Of a stretch of 44,284 nucleotides of DNA, positions 36,659-44,284 are shown one piece after another (position 1 is the first letter of the stretch; every line of letters begins with the position of its first letter). Below the pieces are notes generated by a model that saw only the letters and a list, made by a program, of their open reading frames with translations, did no database searches and was not told where the DNA came from. The position numbers and the translations under genes are program-made. Source of the stretch: Gammaproteobacteria bacterium (GTDB taxonomy: Bacteria > Pseudomonadota > Gammaproteobacteria > Burkholderiales > Rhodocyclaceae); contig JAHJVE010000022.1 in NCBI GenBank assembly GCA_018828385.1, positions 1 through 44,284 of the forward strand. Reading direction: 5' to 3'.

Positions 36659-37753
36659 ATGGCTACCAACAAGAATCAGCACTTTGTTCCTCGCTGCTAT
36701 TTAAAAACCTTCACCAACAACGGTGAGAATCGCGCGATCAATCTTTTGAATCTTGACCGGCAGCGAGCAATACCAGCAGCGCCGGTCAAGAACCAATGCT
36801 CAGGAGACTACTTCTATGGTCAAGACGATCTTCTGGAAACTGCGATTCGTGCTGTTGAAGGGGGCTACGCTTCAGCATTAGCGCGGATTCATAGCCCCCG
36901 TTATGCGCTAACCGACAGTGATAAATCAGTTCTGAGGACCTTCATGCTCTTCCAGCACTTGAGGACAGAGGCAGCCTCTAGGCGTTCGGTCGAGATGTTT
37001 GCTGGAATGGAGCACTCCATCGGATCTCCCTTGCTTGGTTTGAAACCGTCAATCAAGGATGCGGTCCAGTTTGCGATGAGGGCATTTGCGGACGAAATGC
37101 GCCTCTTCGACGATTTGAAAGTTTGCTTAGTGAGGAACAAGACTAAGACGCCCTTCGTGACTTCGGATGACCCTGCCGTCGTCACGAACCGCTGGCACAA
37201 GGAAGATCCTCGTGTGCGGCACAAATCTCCAGGATTGATGGCCTGTGGAACAACCATTTTTCTTCCATTGAGCCCTCGCATTTTATGCGTCGCTTATGAC
37301 GGGGATGTATACAGTGTCCCGCACGAGAGCGGGTGGACTGAGGTGCGGAATGACTCCGATGTTGAGGCGTTCAACGAGCAGCAGTTTCTAAACGCATTCG
37401 CGAACATTTACTTCCGCGATTGGAACGACCATGAATGGATCCTAAGTTTGTACCGCGCTATTCAGAGCCGCAGGCTCAGTTGCCGACATCGTGTCCACTA
37501 TGCAGTCCTCGACGGATCTGATGGGACCCACAAGCGCTACAGAGTCGTAGAACGTTTCGACGCTGTAGCGCATGAGGAGGCACTTGTGCATACGGAGACG
37601 CTATCCCCTATGCCCTCACGCTGGCCAACTCTGCTTCGCTGGCGCGCTAAAGGTTCGGTTTTCACAAACGGAACAGGTGCAGGATACATTCGAGTTGCCC
37701 AGACCCCATTTAGAAGTGCGGGGGGATACTGGCGAGAATCCTCTGGACACTGA
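36659..37753 (+). CDS. DUF4238 protein
   Basis: This 364-residue protein begins MATNKNQHFVPRCYLKTFTN, the QHFVPRxYLKxF signature of DUF4238. Later features fit the family: LRTFMLFQHLRTEA in the middle and FVTSDDPAVV, then LPLSPRILCVAY. Its function is unknown; members are scattered in accessory regions and have been suspected in defence contexts, which is not proven. Composition is lower in GC than the core genes, and it stands alone. Confidence 0.82.
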   Translation: MATNKNQHFVPRCYLKTFTNNGENRAINLLNLDRQRAIPAAPVKNQCSGDYFYGQDDLLETAIRAVEGGYASALARIHSPRYALTDSDKSVLRTFMLFQHLRTEAASRRSVEMFAGMEHSIGSPLLGLKPSIKDAVQFAMRAFADEMRLFDDLKVCLVRNKTKTPFVTSDDPAVVTNRWHKEDPRVRHKSPGLMACGTTIFLPLSPRILCVAYDGDVYSVPHESGWTEVRNDSDVEAFNEQQFLNAFANIYFRDWNDHEWILSLYRAIQSRRLSCRHRVHYAVLDGSDGTHKRYRVVERFDAVAHEEALVHTETLSPMPSRWPTLLRWRAKGSVFTNGTGAGYIRVAQTPFRSAGGYWRESSGH

Positions 37754-37801
37754 CGGCAGAAAACCATCCAACCCGGAGAGTGGCTTGAGGATAGGAAATT
37801 C

Positions 37802-38002
37802 TCAAACGCATTCTCGGATTTCCGGGATGTTGCGGCCTGTTGTGGCCTTGAGCTCGTGGAAACCATTGCGGCACAAGGCGTTTCTGTATTGACTTGAACC
37901 GCCATATTCTCGACTTAAGGCCCGGACGAGAAGCTTCTCGTCCGCAGCTGAAGTCGAGACAGGAAACCCGCGTATTTCGGTGAGTTTGGAAAAGTCTCGC
38001 AA
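37802..38002 (-). CDS. Possible short protein of unknown function
   Basis: A 66-residue frame starts at TTG 38002 with GGGAGGG about six bases upstream. It reads LRDFSKLTEIRGFPVSTSAA and ends NIPEIRECV. No known family recognised. It contains the 22-base palindrome at 37923-37944 and overlaps an IS-like repeat at its start, so it may be a gene fragment or chance ORF. Confidence 0.3.
   Translation of the reverse strand: MRDFSKLTEIRGFPVSTSAADEKLLVRALSREYGGSSQYRNALCRNGFHELKATTGRNIPEIRECV
37923..37944. repeat. 22-bp perfect palindrome centred on AAGCTT
   Basis: CGGACGAGAAG followed directly by CTTCTCGTCCG is perfectly self-complementary with no loop. This length is unlikely by chance in a short spacer. 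It may be an operator, a cruciform or the junction of a mobile element. Confidence 0.6.
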
Positions 38003-38076
38003 ATTGAATCCCTCCCTGTTTCGAACTTTAAGTTGAGATTTTTCCGGTTTTCAGCAGCTTAACTTGAGACTTTTCC
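37988..38076. mobile_element. Remnant with three IS-end-like repeats
   Basis: Two direct copies, TAAGTTGAGATTTTTCC (38029-38045) and TAACTTGAGACTTTTCC (38060-38076), are 31 bases apart and differ at two positions. A third, more divergent copy lies inverted at 37988-38005 (GGAAAAGTCTCGCAAATT). Spaced multiple repeats like these occur at the ends of IS21-family elements. No transposase is present, so this would be a solo end; the family assignment is from memory and tentative. Confidence 0.4.
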
Positions 38077-38079
38077 CTG

Positions 38080-38231
38080 CTATTTCCAGTCGGTCCTGTC
38101 CAGGATTGTCTTGTCGGGTTGTTCGTCCAGTTCGAATTGCTCACGAAGGTAGGAATTAGTCAGCTCGTCGGCCTTAACGGTCATTGGTTGCGAGCAGATT
38201 TAGCGGCAGCTACAGCCTTCATTGCCGCCAT
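38080..38231 (-). other. Two tiny overlapping ORFs beyond the ptx terminator
   Basis: A 16-codon frame (38231 to 38181, MAAMKAVAAAKSARNQ) overlaps by ATGA a 34-codon frame (38184 to 38080) that reads MTVKADELTNSYLREQFELD and ends ILDRTDWK. The second has a protein-like acidic composition, but no ribosome-binding site was seen. They may be remnants of a gene end linked to the adjacent IS-like repeats. Confidence 0.25.
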
Positions 38232-38243
38232 TCAAGTACGTCC

Positions 38244-38275
38244 AACAGAAAACTCTCAGATGACGAATCTGAGAG
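38244..38275 (-). terminator. Intrinsic terminator of the ptx operon
   Basis: On the - strand CTCTCAGAT pairs perfectly with ATCTGAGAG around a five-base loop and is followed by TTTTCTGTT. It lies 34 bases past the ptxE stop, at the expected end of the transcript. Confidence 0.8.
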
Positions 38276-38308
38276 GCTGCTTGTCGAATTTTGCTACTCA
38301 CCCAATGG

Positions 38309-39223
38309 TCAGCGCGCTGGTTGAACCTGGATATTTTTTTGATGCGATAACGCGGCGGATTCAACCAGCCAAGTCCCGAATTGACAAGCCGCATGCTCAT
38401 TGCTGAGCGAATCCCGCCAGACCACATGAAGAGCCTTGCGTGGTGGCGGGTTTCCTTCCAGCGGGATGGCGACCAGCGTCGCCGATCTTGTCTCTTCTTC
38501 GACAGTTCCGGCAAGTGCCAACGAAACGCCCATCCCCGCTTTCACCCATTGCTTGACGGCATCGGTTGAACCCAGGCGTGCGCCGATTGGCAGCGCTGCC
38601 AATTCGAGACCCAGATATTCCGCCAGAAGCCGTCCAGTACCCGTACCGGGCTCGCCGCCAAGCATCGGTGTCTGCCTTAATTGGCTGCAACTCAAATGGG
38701 GCAATCCTGCCCAGGGATGTTCGGGCGCAACGATGACAACCATTTCCTCTGTTCGCCAGACGCGCGAGACATAGCCTGGACGCTGGTCCCACCATTCCAT
38801 GAGAGCGACATCAATCTCGCCTTTGGCGAGTTGTTCGGCAACCACCAGGTTTCGGCTAATCTGGATGTCAATGCGTGCCCCGCTTTCGTCGCTATACGCC
38901 TTGAGATAAGGGTGGAGCAGATAGATGCCAATATTGCTGCTGGCGCCGATGACAAGGCGACGCTCGCGGAATGTATTGAGCGCATTGGTGGCAAGGCGGA
39001 GGAGATTTTGCGCATGACTTTCGAACTCCCGCCCCTCCACCGTCAGTCGACAGCCCTTGGGGTCCCGCTCGACAAGACGGGCACCCAGTAGGCTCTCCAG
39101 CTTTTGTAATTGCTGTGAGATGGCCCCCTGGGAAATCCCCAGCTCTTGCGCCGCTGCACGAAAGCTGCCCAGTCGGGCGATAGCGAGAAAACTCGCAACC
39201 TGGTCGAGGTTGAGTGTGTTCAG
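38309..39223 (-). CDS. ptxE: LysR-family regulator of phosphite oxidation, PtxE-like
   Basis: Read from a CTG at 39223 the protein has 304 residues: [20 protein letters not shown], then the helix-turn-helix [20 protein letters not shown] and GARLVERD, and a LysR effector domain from about residue 90. No ATG, GTG or TTG exists in frame between the preceding stop and the HTH. The CTG overlaps the ptxD stop (CTGA) and has AAAGG eight bases upstream, so I infer a CTG start. A shorter GTG start at 39040 would lose the DNA-binding domain. PtxE is the regulator-like gene of known ptx operons. Confidence 0.83.
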   Translation of the reverse strand: MNTLNLDQVASFLAIARLGSFRAAAQELGISQGAISQQLQKLESLLGARLVERDPKGCRLTVEGREFESHAQNLLRLATNALNTFRERRLVIGASSNIGIYLLHPYLKAYSDESGARIDIQISRNLVVAEQLAKGEIDVALMEWWDQRPGYVSRVWRTEEMVVIVAPEHPWAGLPHLSCSQLRQTPMLGGEPGTGTGRLLAEYLGLELAALPIGARLGSTDAVKQWVKAGMGVSLALAGTVEEETRSATLVAIPLEGNPPPRKALHVVWRDSLSNEHAACQFGTWLVESAALSHQKNIQVQPAR

Positions 39224-40227
39224 GCTGCGACCTTTGTTACCGGGCGATTGACTGCACCTTGCGGTTGCAGGCCAGCCAGGGCCTGCAGGATGTTGGTCGT
39301 TGCCTCCATTTCAATCGCCAACCGAACCGAGTCCACGGCAGAGCCAATATGGGGTGTGAACAGCGTTCGCTCAGAATCCGCCAGCAGACGCGCGGATATT
39401 TTCGTCGGTCGATCCGACCGGGCCCACTCTTCGAGTTCGAAGACATCCGCGGCATAACCGGCGAGCTTGCCGGCGGCAAGCGCATCAGCCACCGCCTCCT
39501 CATCGACGACGGAGCCACGACAGGCATTGACGAGGAACGCCCCTGTTTTCATGGTTGTGATCGCATCGGCGTCGATCAGGTGAAGCGTGTCCTCGCTGAT
39601 CGGAAGCATCGGAACGACATAGTCGCTTTCCGCCAGCAATTGATCCACAGCGACACGGCGCAGGCCAAGGCGAGCCTCTATCTCGGGGGGCAAAGGTCGG
39701 GGGTCGGCATACAACAGCTTTAGTTCATAGCCTTGCAAGCGGGCGACGATGGCCTGTCCCACAGCACCCATGCCGATGATGCCTAAGGTTCGGCCTGTCA
39801 GGCCGGCGCCGTAAAGCACAGGTCGCCATCCGTCGAAGGAACCGCTGCGGACCAGTTGATCGCCCTGAAGAATCTTCCTGGTAAGTCCGATCAACAGGCC
39901 GATCGTCAGTTCCGCTGTCGGAATGGTCAGCAGATCGGGCACATTGGTGAGCCAGATGCCATGCTGGGTGCAGGCATCGACATCGTAGTTGTCATAACCC
40001 TTCAAGGCGCAGCCGACGACTTTCAGACGGGGACAAGAAGACAGAAACTCTTCGTCGACGCTGTCGGTCATGAAGGTCATGATTGCATCTGCATCCTTGG
40101 CGCGACTCAGGATTTCCTCTCGGGAGAGGCGCTCGCGAGTCGTATTGGGAACTACGTCGCAATGTTCAGCCAGCCGATTGATGACTTCCGGATGCACCCA
40201 GCTGGTAAGGACGACTTTAGGCTTCAT
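39220..40227 (-). CDS. ptxD: NAD-dependent phosphite dehydrogenase
   Basis: PtxD oxidises phosphite to phosphate with NAD+. From ATG 40227 (GGAGACAAT upstream) it has 335 residues, as in known PtxD; a second ATG at 40242 overlaps the ptxC stop and is possible. Conserved residues are in place: Lys76 in [18 protein letters not shown], the GMGAVG nucleotide loop (152-157), Arg237 in [10 protein letters not shown], Glu266 in [10 protein letters not shown] and His293 in TPHIGSAV. Asp175 after the second strand (LLYADPRP) favours NAD over NADP. These features separate it from ordinary D-2-hydroxyacid dehydrogenases. Confidence 0.95.
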   Translation of the reverse strand: MKPKVVLTSWVHPEVINRLAEHCDVVPNTTRERLSREEILSRAKDADAIMTFMTDSVDEEFLSSCPRLKVVGCALKGYDNYDVDACTQHGIWLTNVPDLLTIPTAELTIGLLIGLTRKILQGDQLVRSGSFDGWRPVLYGAGLTGRTLGIIGMGAVGQAIVARLQGYELKLLYADPRPLPPEIEARLGLRRVAVDQLLAESDYVVPMLPISEDTLHLIDADAITTMKTGAFLVNACRGSVVDEEAVADALAAGKLAGYAADVFELEEWARSDRPTKISARLLADSERTLFTPHIGSAVDSVRLAIEMEATTNILQALAGLQPQGAVNRPVTKVAA

Positions 40228-40238
40228 ATTGTCTCCAT

Positions 40239-41045
40239 TCATTTGAAGCGTTTTCTGAGCGTGCTGCTGAAGGCATCAACCAGCGTAACCATGAGCAGGA
40301 TCACGAGCAGGATGGCCGAGACCTCCTGATACTGCATGATGCGCAGGGAACCCATGAGCTCGAAGCCAATGCCGCCAGCGCCCACCATGCCCATGACAGT
40401 CGAGGCACGGAAGTTGTATTCCCAGCGATAGATCGAGATGTCCGCCATTTGCGGCAGCACTTGCGGGATGACACCGTGAAGGAGAACCTGGATAGGCGTG
40501 GCGCCAGCGGCGCGAGCTGCCTCAATGGGCGCTTCGTCGGCATGCTCGATGGCTTCGGCAAAAAACTTGCCGATCATGCCCACAGAGTGCAAGCCCAAAG
40601 CCAGCACGCCAGGCAGCGCGCCAAAGCCGACCGCAGCAACGAAAATGATGCCCAGGATCAGTTCGGGAATCGAGCGCAGCGCATTCAGGGTGGCTCGGGC
40701 CACCTGATAGATCACCGGATGCGGCGTGGTGTTGCGGGCCGCGAGGAAGGCCAGGGGAATAGATAGCACGACCGCCAGTGCGGTACCGGCCACGCTCATG
40801 GCCAGCGTATCGATCAGCGGTTTGAGCCAACTGCGGACGTTCTGAAAGTCCGGCGGGAACATTTCACTGAGTAAAAGGAGGATAGCAGGGCCTCCGTCAG
40901 CTAGGCGCTCCCCGTCGAACAGTCCGACATAGTGGAGGCATAGGCCGATGGCCATGAAAATCGCCATCAGTCGCAGCGCGCCACTGTTCCAGGCGCGCTG
41001 CTGTTGATCAATGATCACGTTGTGATCGAGGCTGCGAGTATTCAT
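40239..41045 (-). CDS. ptxC: Phosphite ABC transporter permease
   Basis: This 268-residue PhnE-family inner membrane permease has about six membrane helices. The EAA-like coupling motif is [20 protein letters not shown] (about 190-210). It is two bases after ptxB. PtxC works with PtxA and PtxB to import phosphite. Assignment rests on fold plus linkage to ptxD. Confidence 0.93.
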   Translation of the reverse strand: MNTRSLDHNVIIDQQQRAWNSGALRLMAIFMAIGLCLHYVGLFDGERLADGGPAILLLLSEMFPPDFQNVRSWLKPLIDTLAMSVAGTALAVVLSIPLAFLAARNTTPHPVIYQVARATLNALRSIPELILGIIFVAAVGFGALPGVLALGLHSVGMIGKFFAEAIEHADEAPIEAARAAGATPIQVLLHGVIPQVLPQMADISIYRWEYNFRASTVMGMVGAGGIGFELMGSLRIMQYQEVSAILLVILLMVTLVDAFSSTLRKRFK

Positions 41046-41047
41046 GC

Positions 41048-41905
<858 letters not shown>

Positions 41906-42730
41906 TTAGTCCTCAATTATCGCTAGGTCGAGCGATGGGTTGTTTAACGGGTGGGTCTTTTCGGTGGGCGACGTAGGTACTGGCAGCGTCTGGTCGTAGA
42001 TCATGTCAAGCACATCGTCGGTCAGCGCATCGGGCGCCCCATCGAAGACGACGCGGCCGTGGGCCAGGCCGATCACCCGGTCGGCGTATTCCATGGCGAA
42101 TTCGACCTGATGCAGACTGACAACGGTGGTTATGCCGTCTTCGCGGCAAATCTGTTTTAGTTGGGAAAGAACCCGGCGTGAACTGGCGGGATCGAGGCTC
42201 GCAATCGGTTCGTCGGCCAGCATCAGGCGGGGTTGTTGTGCCAGGGCCCGAGCAATGCCAACTCGTTGCTGTTGCCCGCCGCTCAGTTGATCTACCCGGT
42301 GCAGTGCCTTGTGCAGTAGACCAACCCGGTTCAGGCATTCCAGTGCTATCTGGCGCTCGGCGCGTGGCAGCGGAAAGAGGCTACGCCAGGTGGAGTGATA
42401 GCCGATACGCCCGAGCAACACGTTAGCCAGGGCCGTATGGCGCTCGATGAGCTGGTGCTGCTGGAAAACCATGCCGGTCTGACGGCGATGGGTCTGCAAG
42501 GCAGCGCTGCCCTCAATCGCCCCGATGCCATCCACATTGATCTGACCGGTGCTTGGCTTGTTGAGCAGATTGAGACAGCGCAGGAGGGTGGATTTGCCGG
42601 CGCCGGAAGCACCCAGCAGTACTGTAAACTCCCCGCGACCGAAACGTAGCGAGGTCGGCTGGAGGGCCACCAGATCGTCGTGGTATCGGATGGATACGTC
42701 GTTCAGATAAATCAAGGGCACCCCTTCCAT
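41906..42730 (-). CDS. ptxA: Phosphite ABC transporter ATP-binding protein
   Basis: This 274-residue PhnC-family ATPase has Walker A GASGAGKST (40-48), Q-loop in GMVFQQHQL (about 87-95), signature LSGGQQQRVGIARAL (149-163), Walker B LMLADEP and H-loop in VVSLHQVEFA. It is the first gene of the ptxABCDE operon. GAAGGGG-type sequence surrounds the start; the ATG at 42730 is preceded by a 19-base dyad. Confidence 0.94.
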   Translation of the reverse strand: MEGVPLIYLNDVSIRYHDDLVALQPTSLRFGRGEFTVLLGASGAGKSTLLRCLNLLNKPSTGQINVDGIGAIEGSAALQTHRRQTGMVFQQHQLIERHTALANVLLGRIGYHSTWRSLFPLPRAERQIALECLNRVGLLHKALHRVDQLSGGQQQRVGIARALAQQPRLMLADEPIASLDPASSRRVLSQLKQICREDGITTVVSLHQVEFAMEYADRVIGLAHGRVVFDGAPDALTDDVLDMIYDQTLPVPTSPTEKTHPLNNPSLDLAIIED

Positions 42731-42741
42731 GCCGCCGTGGC

Positions 42742-42760
42742 TGATTCGAGTTTCGAATCA
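42742..42760. promoter_or_regulatory. Dyad just upstream of ptxA
   Basis: TGATTCGA-GTT-TCGAATCA is a perfect 8-bp inverted repeat with a 3-base centre, 11 bases before the ptxA start. It could be an operator or could fold in the mRNA and hide the ribosome-binding site. No function is proven. Confidence 0.55.
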
Positions 42761-42810
42761 ACATCGGCATGTAATAAAGATAATCAAATCGGAAGGGCGA
42801 CTTTAGTAGC

Positions 42811-42825
42811 CGACAGTTACTGTCG
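42811..42825. promoter_or_regulatory. Second dyad in the ptxA upstream region
   Basis: CGACAGT-T-ACTGTCG is a perfect 7-bp inverted repeat with one central base. It is a candidate PtxE or PhoB-linked site. It does not match the two direct 11-base-spaced repeats of a classical Pho box. Confidence 0.45.
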
Positions 42826-42849
42826 TGTTACCGCAATGTGAAGAATCGA

Positions 42850-42876
42850 CTACGCGGACCAGACGTCGGGTTTCAT
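42850..42876 (-). CDS. Possible 8-residue leader peptide upstream of ptxA
   Basis: On the - strand ATG at 42876, with a strong AAAGGAG five to seven bases upstream, encodes MKPDVWSA and stops at TAG. It is 119 bases before ptxA. The ribosome-binding site is better than that of ptxA itself. It may be a regulatory leader or the broken start of a lost gene. Confidence 0.4.
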   Translation of the reverse strand: MKPDVWSA

Positions 42877-43024
42877 GTCTCACTCCTTTCGTTATCAATC
42901 GGAGTCTGATTGTGATCCTGAGCTATGTATGACGGCTTCGGTTTAGTGCTGTGAGCGTACTTTCGGCCATGACCTGCCGCTCGGGATTTTTCTCCATTGC
43001 GGCCATTCATTTTCACGCTCGCTC

Positions 43025-43100
43025 GGAAGCGGTCATTGACCCGAGGGTACTCAGATTTTCAGCCTGGCCGGCAGGTTTGCGAACGAAAGCGGTCACTAGC
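43025..43100. repeat. Pair of AAGCGGTCA direct repeats
   Basis: GGAAGCGGTCATTGAC (43025-43040) and GAAAGCGGTCACTAGC (43085-43100) are 60 bases apart in the noncoding stretch between ptxA and the orphan gene at 43359. They look like degenerate intergenic repeats. The rest of 42877-43358 holds no recognisable gene. Confidence 0.4.
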
Positions 43101-43277
43101 GGCACGAAAACGGAGGTGGGCCGAGCGGCGGCTTTCTGAGTCATCCTGCCGTTCCAGCTGGATGAATTTGCTTCAGGTGGCGGTCCGTACCCGGCCAGAA
43201 CCGGTCATCCAAGAAATTGATCTATAGCAGACGTCGTCACTGAAAAAATCTTCCCTTTCATGAAGCTGGAGCACTAA

Positions 43278-43298
43278 CCCTATAGAGAAACTATAGGG
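43278..43298 (+). promoter_or_regulatory. AT-rich hairpin upstream of the orphan gene
   Basis: CCCTATAG pairs perfectly with CTATAGGG around AGAAA, 60 bases before the start at 43359. A strongly A-rich stretch follows. It may be a terminator-like or leader structure for the gene. Confidence 0.45.
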
Positions 43299-43358
43299 GA
43301 CAATAAAAAATCTAAAAAAATCCAATTTTTACATTTCAATCACATTCAGGATTTAGCC

Positions 43359-44105
43359 ATGTCTGCATCACGGAAAGAACTTGAGCGCCAATTCAACAAA
43401 ACGAAGGAACAATGGGAGTTCGCCAAGATAGAAACCGCCAAAACATATGAAGTTATATGTCGCCGATTCTCGGATTTCCAACGACTTGCAGTAATCGACA
43501 ACGTACCTACTCCTGAAGAAATCGCCGCTTACGATGAAGCCAAGTCAAGAAGTGATGCGCTCTTAGAACAGTTGAAATTGGCGGCCAACACCGCCGCTGC
43601 CGCGCCCATGGAGTCCGAAGTTCAAACAGAAATCGTAAAGGACGAATTATTCTGGATTGTCCGGTATGTCATCGCTTGCAACAATGACAATATCAGTAGG
43701 AACCGCAACATTTCTGAGTTGTCCAGTTACGTCTGGATTCTATATGACCGCTTTATTACCGGAACTAGCGGCAATAAAGACGCGGGAATCTCTGCTTTTA
43801 ACAGATTAAGTGAGAAAGTACAGGCCATGAAGCCCTATGGTGTAATGGACATCTGTAAGGCAATAGCGGAAGCGGAGCTAGGTTTATCGGGGGAACAACT
43901 CGAACAGAAGATATACCAGGTGGCACGATATTTTGAGTATCAGGACGAGCCCATCTATGGCATCGTCTGGACAATGGCTGAACTTCGAAAATTATTGGAA
44001 CATCGAACCTTCATTGAAATGGATGAAGAGGGACGAATTAGCCATTCGCCCCCCATGCCCACGCCGACGCGAAACCCAAATAAACACGTCGGCTGGCGTT
44101 CATAA
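43359..44105 (+). CDS. Orphan protein of unknown function
   Basis: This 248-residue, mostly helical protein starts MSASRKELERQFNKTKEQWE (likely coiled coil to about residue 80), with a middle segment ELFWIVRYVIACNNDNISRN and a C-terminal half ending SPPMPTPTRNPNKH. AGGA lies nine bases before the ATG. No known family recognised. Codon use is clearly more AT-rich than in neighbouring genes, which suggests recent transfer. Confidence 0.7.
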   Translation: MSASRKELERQFNKTKEQWEFAKIETAKTYEVICRRFSDFQRLAVIDNVPTPEEIAAYDEAKSRSDALLEQLKLAANTAAAAPMESEVQTEIVKDELFWIVRYVIACNNDNISRNRNISELSSYVWILYDRFITGTSGNKDAGISAFNRLSEKVQAMKPYGVMDICKAIAEAELGLSGEQLEQKIYQVARYFEYQDEPIYGIVWTMAELRKLLEHRTFIEMDEEGRISHSPPMPTPTRNPNKHVGWRS

Positions 44106-44284
44106 TTAAAAAATTATTGGAGAAAACAATAGGGGTCAGTCCTGAATGGCGCTAAGTTAAGCTCGTTTTGCGCCAGATTGCATCCAATGACAAATGCTTA
44201 CCATGAGATAATTTGGTATGCAAAACAGTAACCTATATCTCCCCGGTTTTCACCTCGCGACACTGCGTCGCAGACCTCGCTCCG
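44106..44284 (+). other. Possible mobile-element edge at the window end
   Basis: An AT-rich inverted repeat (ATAATT-AAAA-AATTAT) is followed by AATAGGGGTCAGTCCTGAAT and a GGCGC...GCGCC hairpin (44148-44174). TACCA and TGGTA flank a GATAAT further on. An ORF opens at 44218 (MQNSNLYLPGFHLATLRRRP) and runs off the window without a clear ribosome-binding site. The pattern recalls the ends of IS elements, but the sequence is cut off. Confidence 0.25.

Noticed and set aside
38309..39040. Truncated LysR gene starting at GTG 39040
   Set aside because: The helix-turn-helix is encoded in frame just upstream; a CTG start explains the full-length protein without a frameshift.
42811..42825. Pho box upstream of ptxA
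   Set aside because: Only one dyad with CTGTCG is present; the two direct CTGTCAT-like repeats at 11-base spacing are missing.

Overview
The window looks like chromosome of a Rhodocyclales-type betaproteobacterium (Dechloromonas/Azonexus-like). This is an inference from the tuf-S10-spc-alpha ribosomal layout with infA between secY and rpmJ, GC-rich coding, and typical betaproteobacterial neighbours such as YciA, a DUF2802 protein, RidA and RecG. No rRNA, tRNA or CRISPR array was seen.

Region 1 (1-14,230, + strand) is one long ribosomal cluster: the 3' end of tuf, then S10, L3, L4, L23, L2, S19, L22, S3, L16, L29, S17 // L14, L24, L5, S14, S8, L6, L18, S5, L30, L15, SecY, IF-1, L36 // S13, S11, S4, RpoA, L17. 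It ends in a strong intrinsic terminator. A hairpin between S17 and L14, the classical S10/spc operon boundary, carries a TATAAT hexamer in its loop, so terminator and promoter appear superimposed. A similar TATAAT-centred dyad lies before L3.

Region 2 (14,250-20,440, - strand) is a tightly overlapping four-gene operon: an Atm1-type ABC exporter, a CHASE-domain histidine kinase, a receiver plus HATPase protein, and a receiver-PAS-PP2C(SpoIIE) phosphatase. It looks like a signalling module that mixes two-component and partner-switching parts.

Region 3 (20,540-29,700) holds housekeeping and envelope genes: YciA thioesterase, FadL-type porin, DUF2802 and SPOR proteins, three small lipoproteins, a TPR protein, RidA, RecG, a membrane diguanylate cyclase and a coiled-coil protein.

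Region 4 (29,750-36,423) has a LysR regulator divergent from an MFS transporter, AcuI/YhdH-type enoyl reductase, 4-OT-family tautomerase and Old Yellow Enzyme set, which I read as an electrophile/enone-handling operon. A 34-residue membrane microprotein with its own terminator, an alpha/beta hydrolase and a secreted phytochelatin-synthase-like peptidase follow.

Region 5 (36,424-44,284) is accessory DNA: a DUF4238 protein, an IS-like repeat remnant, and a complete phosphite uptake and oxidation operon on the - strand (ptxABCDE: ATPase, binding protein, permease, NAD-dependent phosphite dehydrogenase, LysR regulator). The ptx operon has a tiny upstream ORF, two dyads before ptxA and its own terminator. 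Beyond it lie degenerate repeats, an orphan AT-rich gene of unknown function and a possible mobile-element edge at the window end. The ptx island is the most notable metabolic system here: it would let the cell use phosphite as a phosphorus source.
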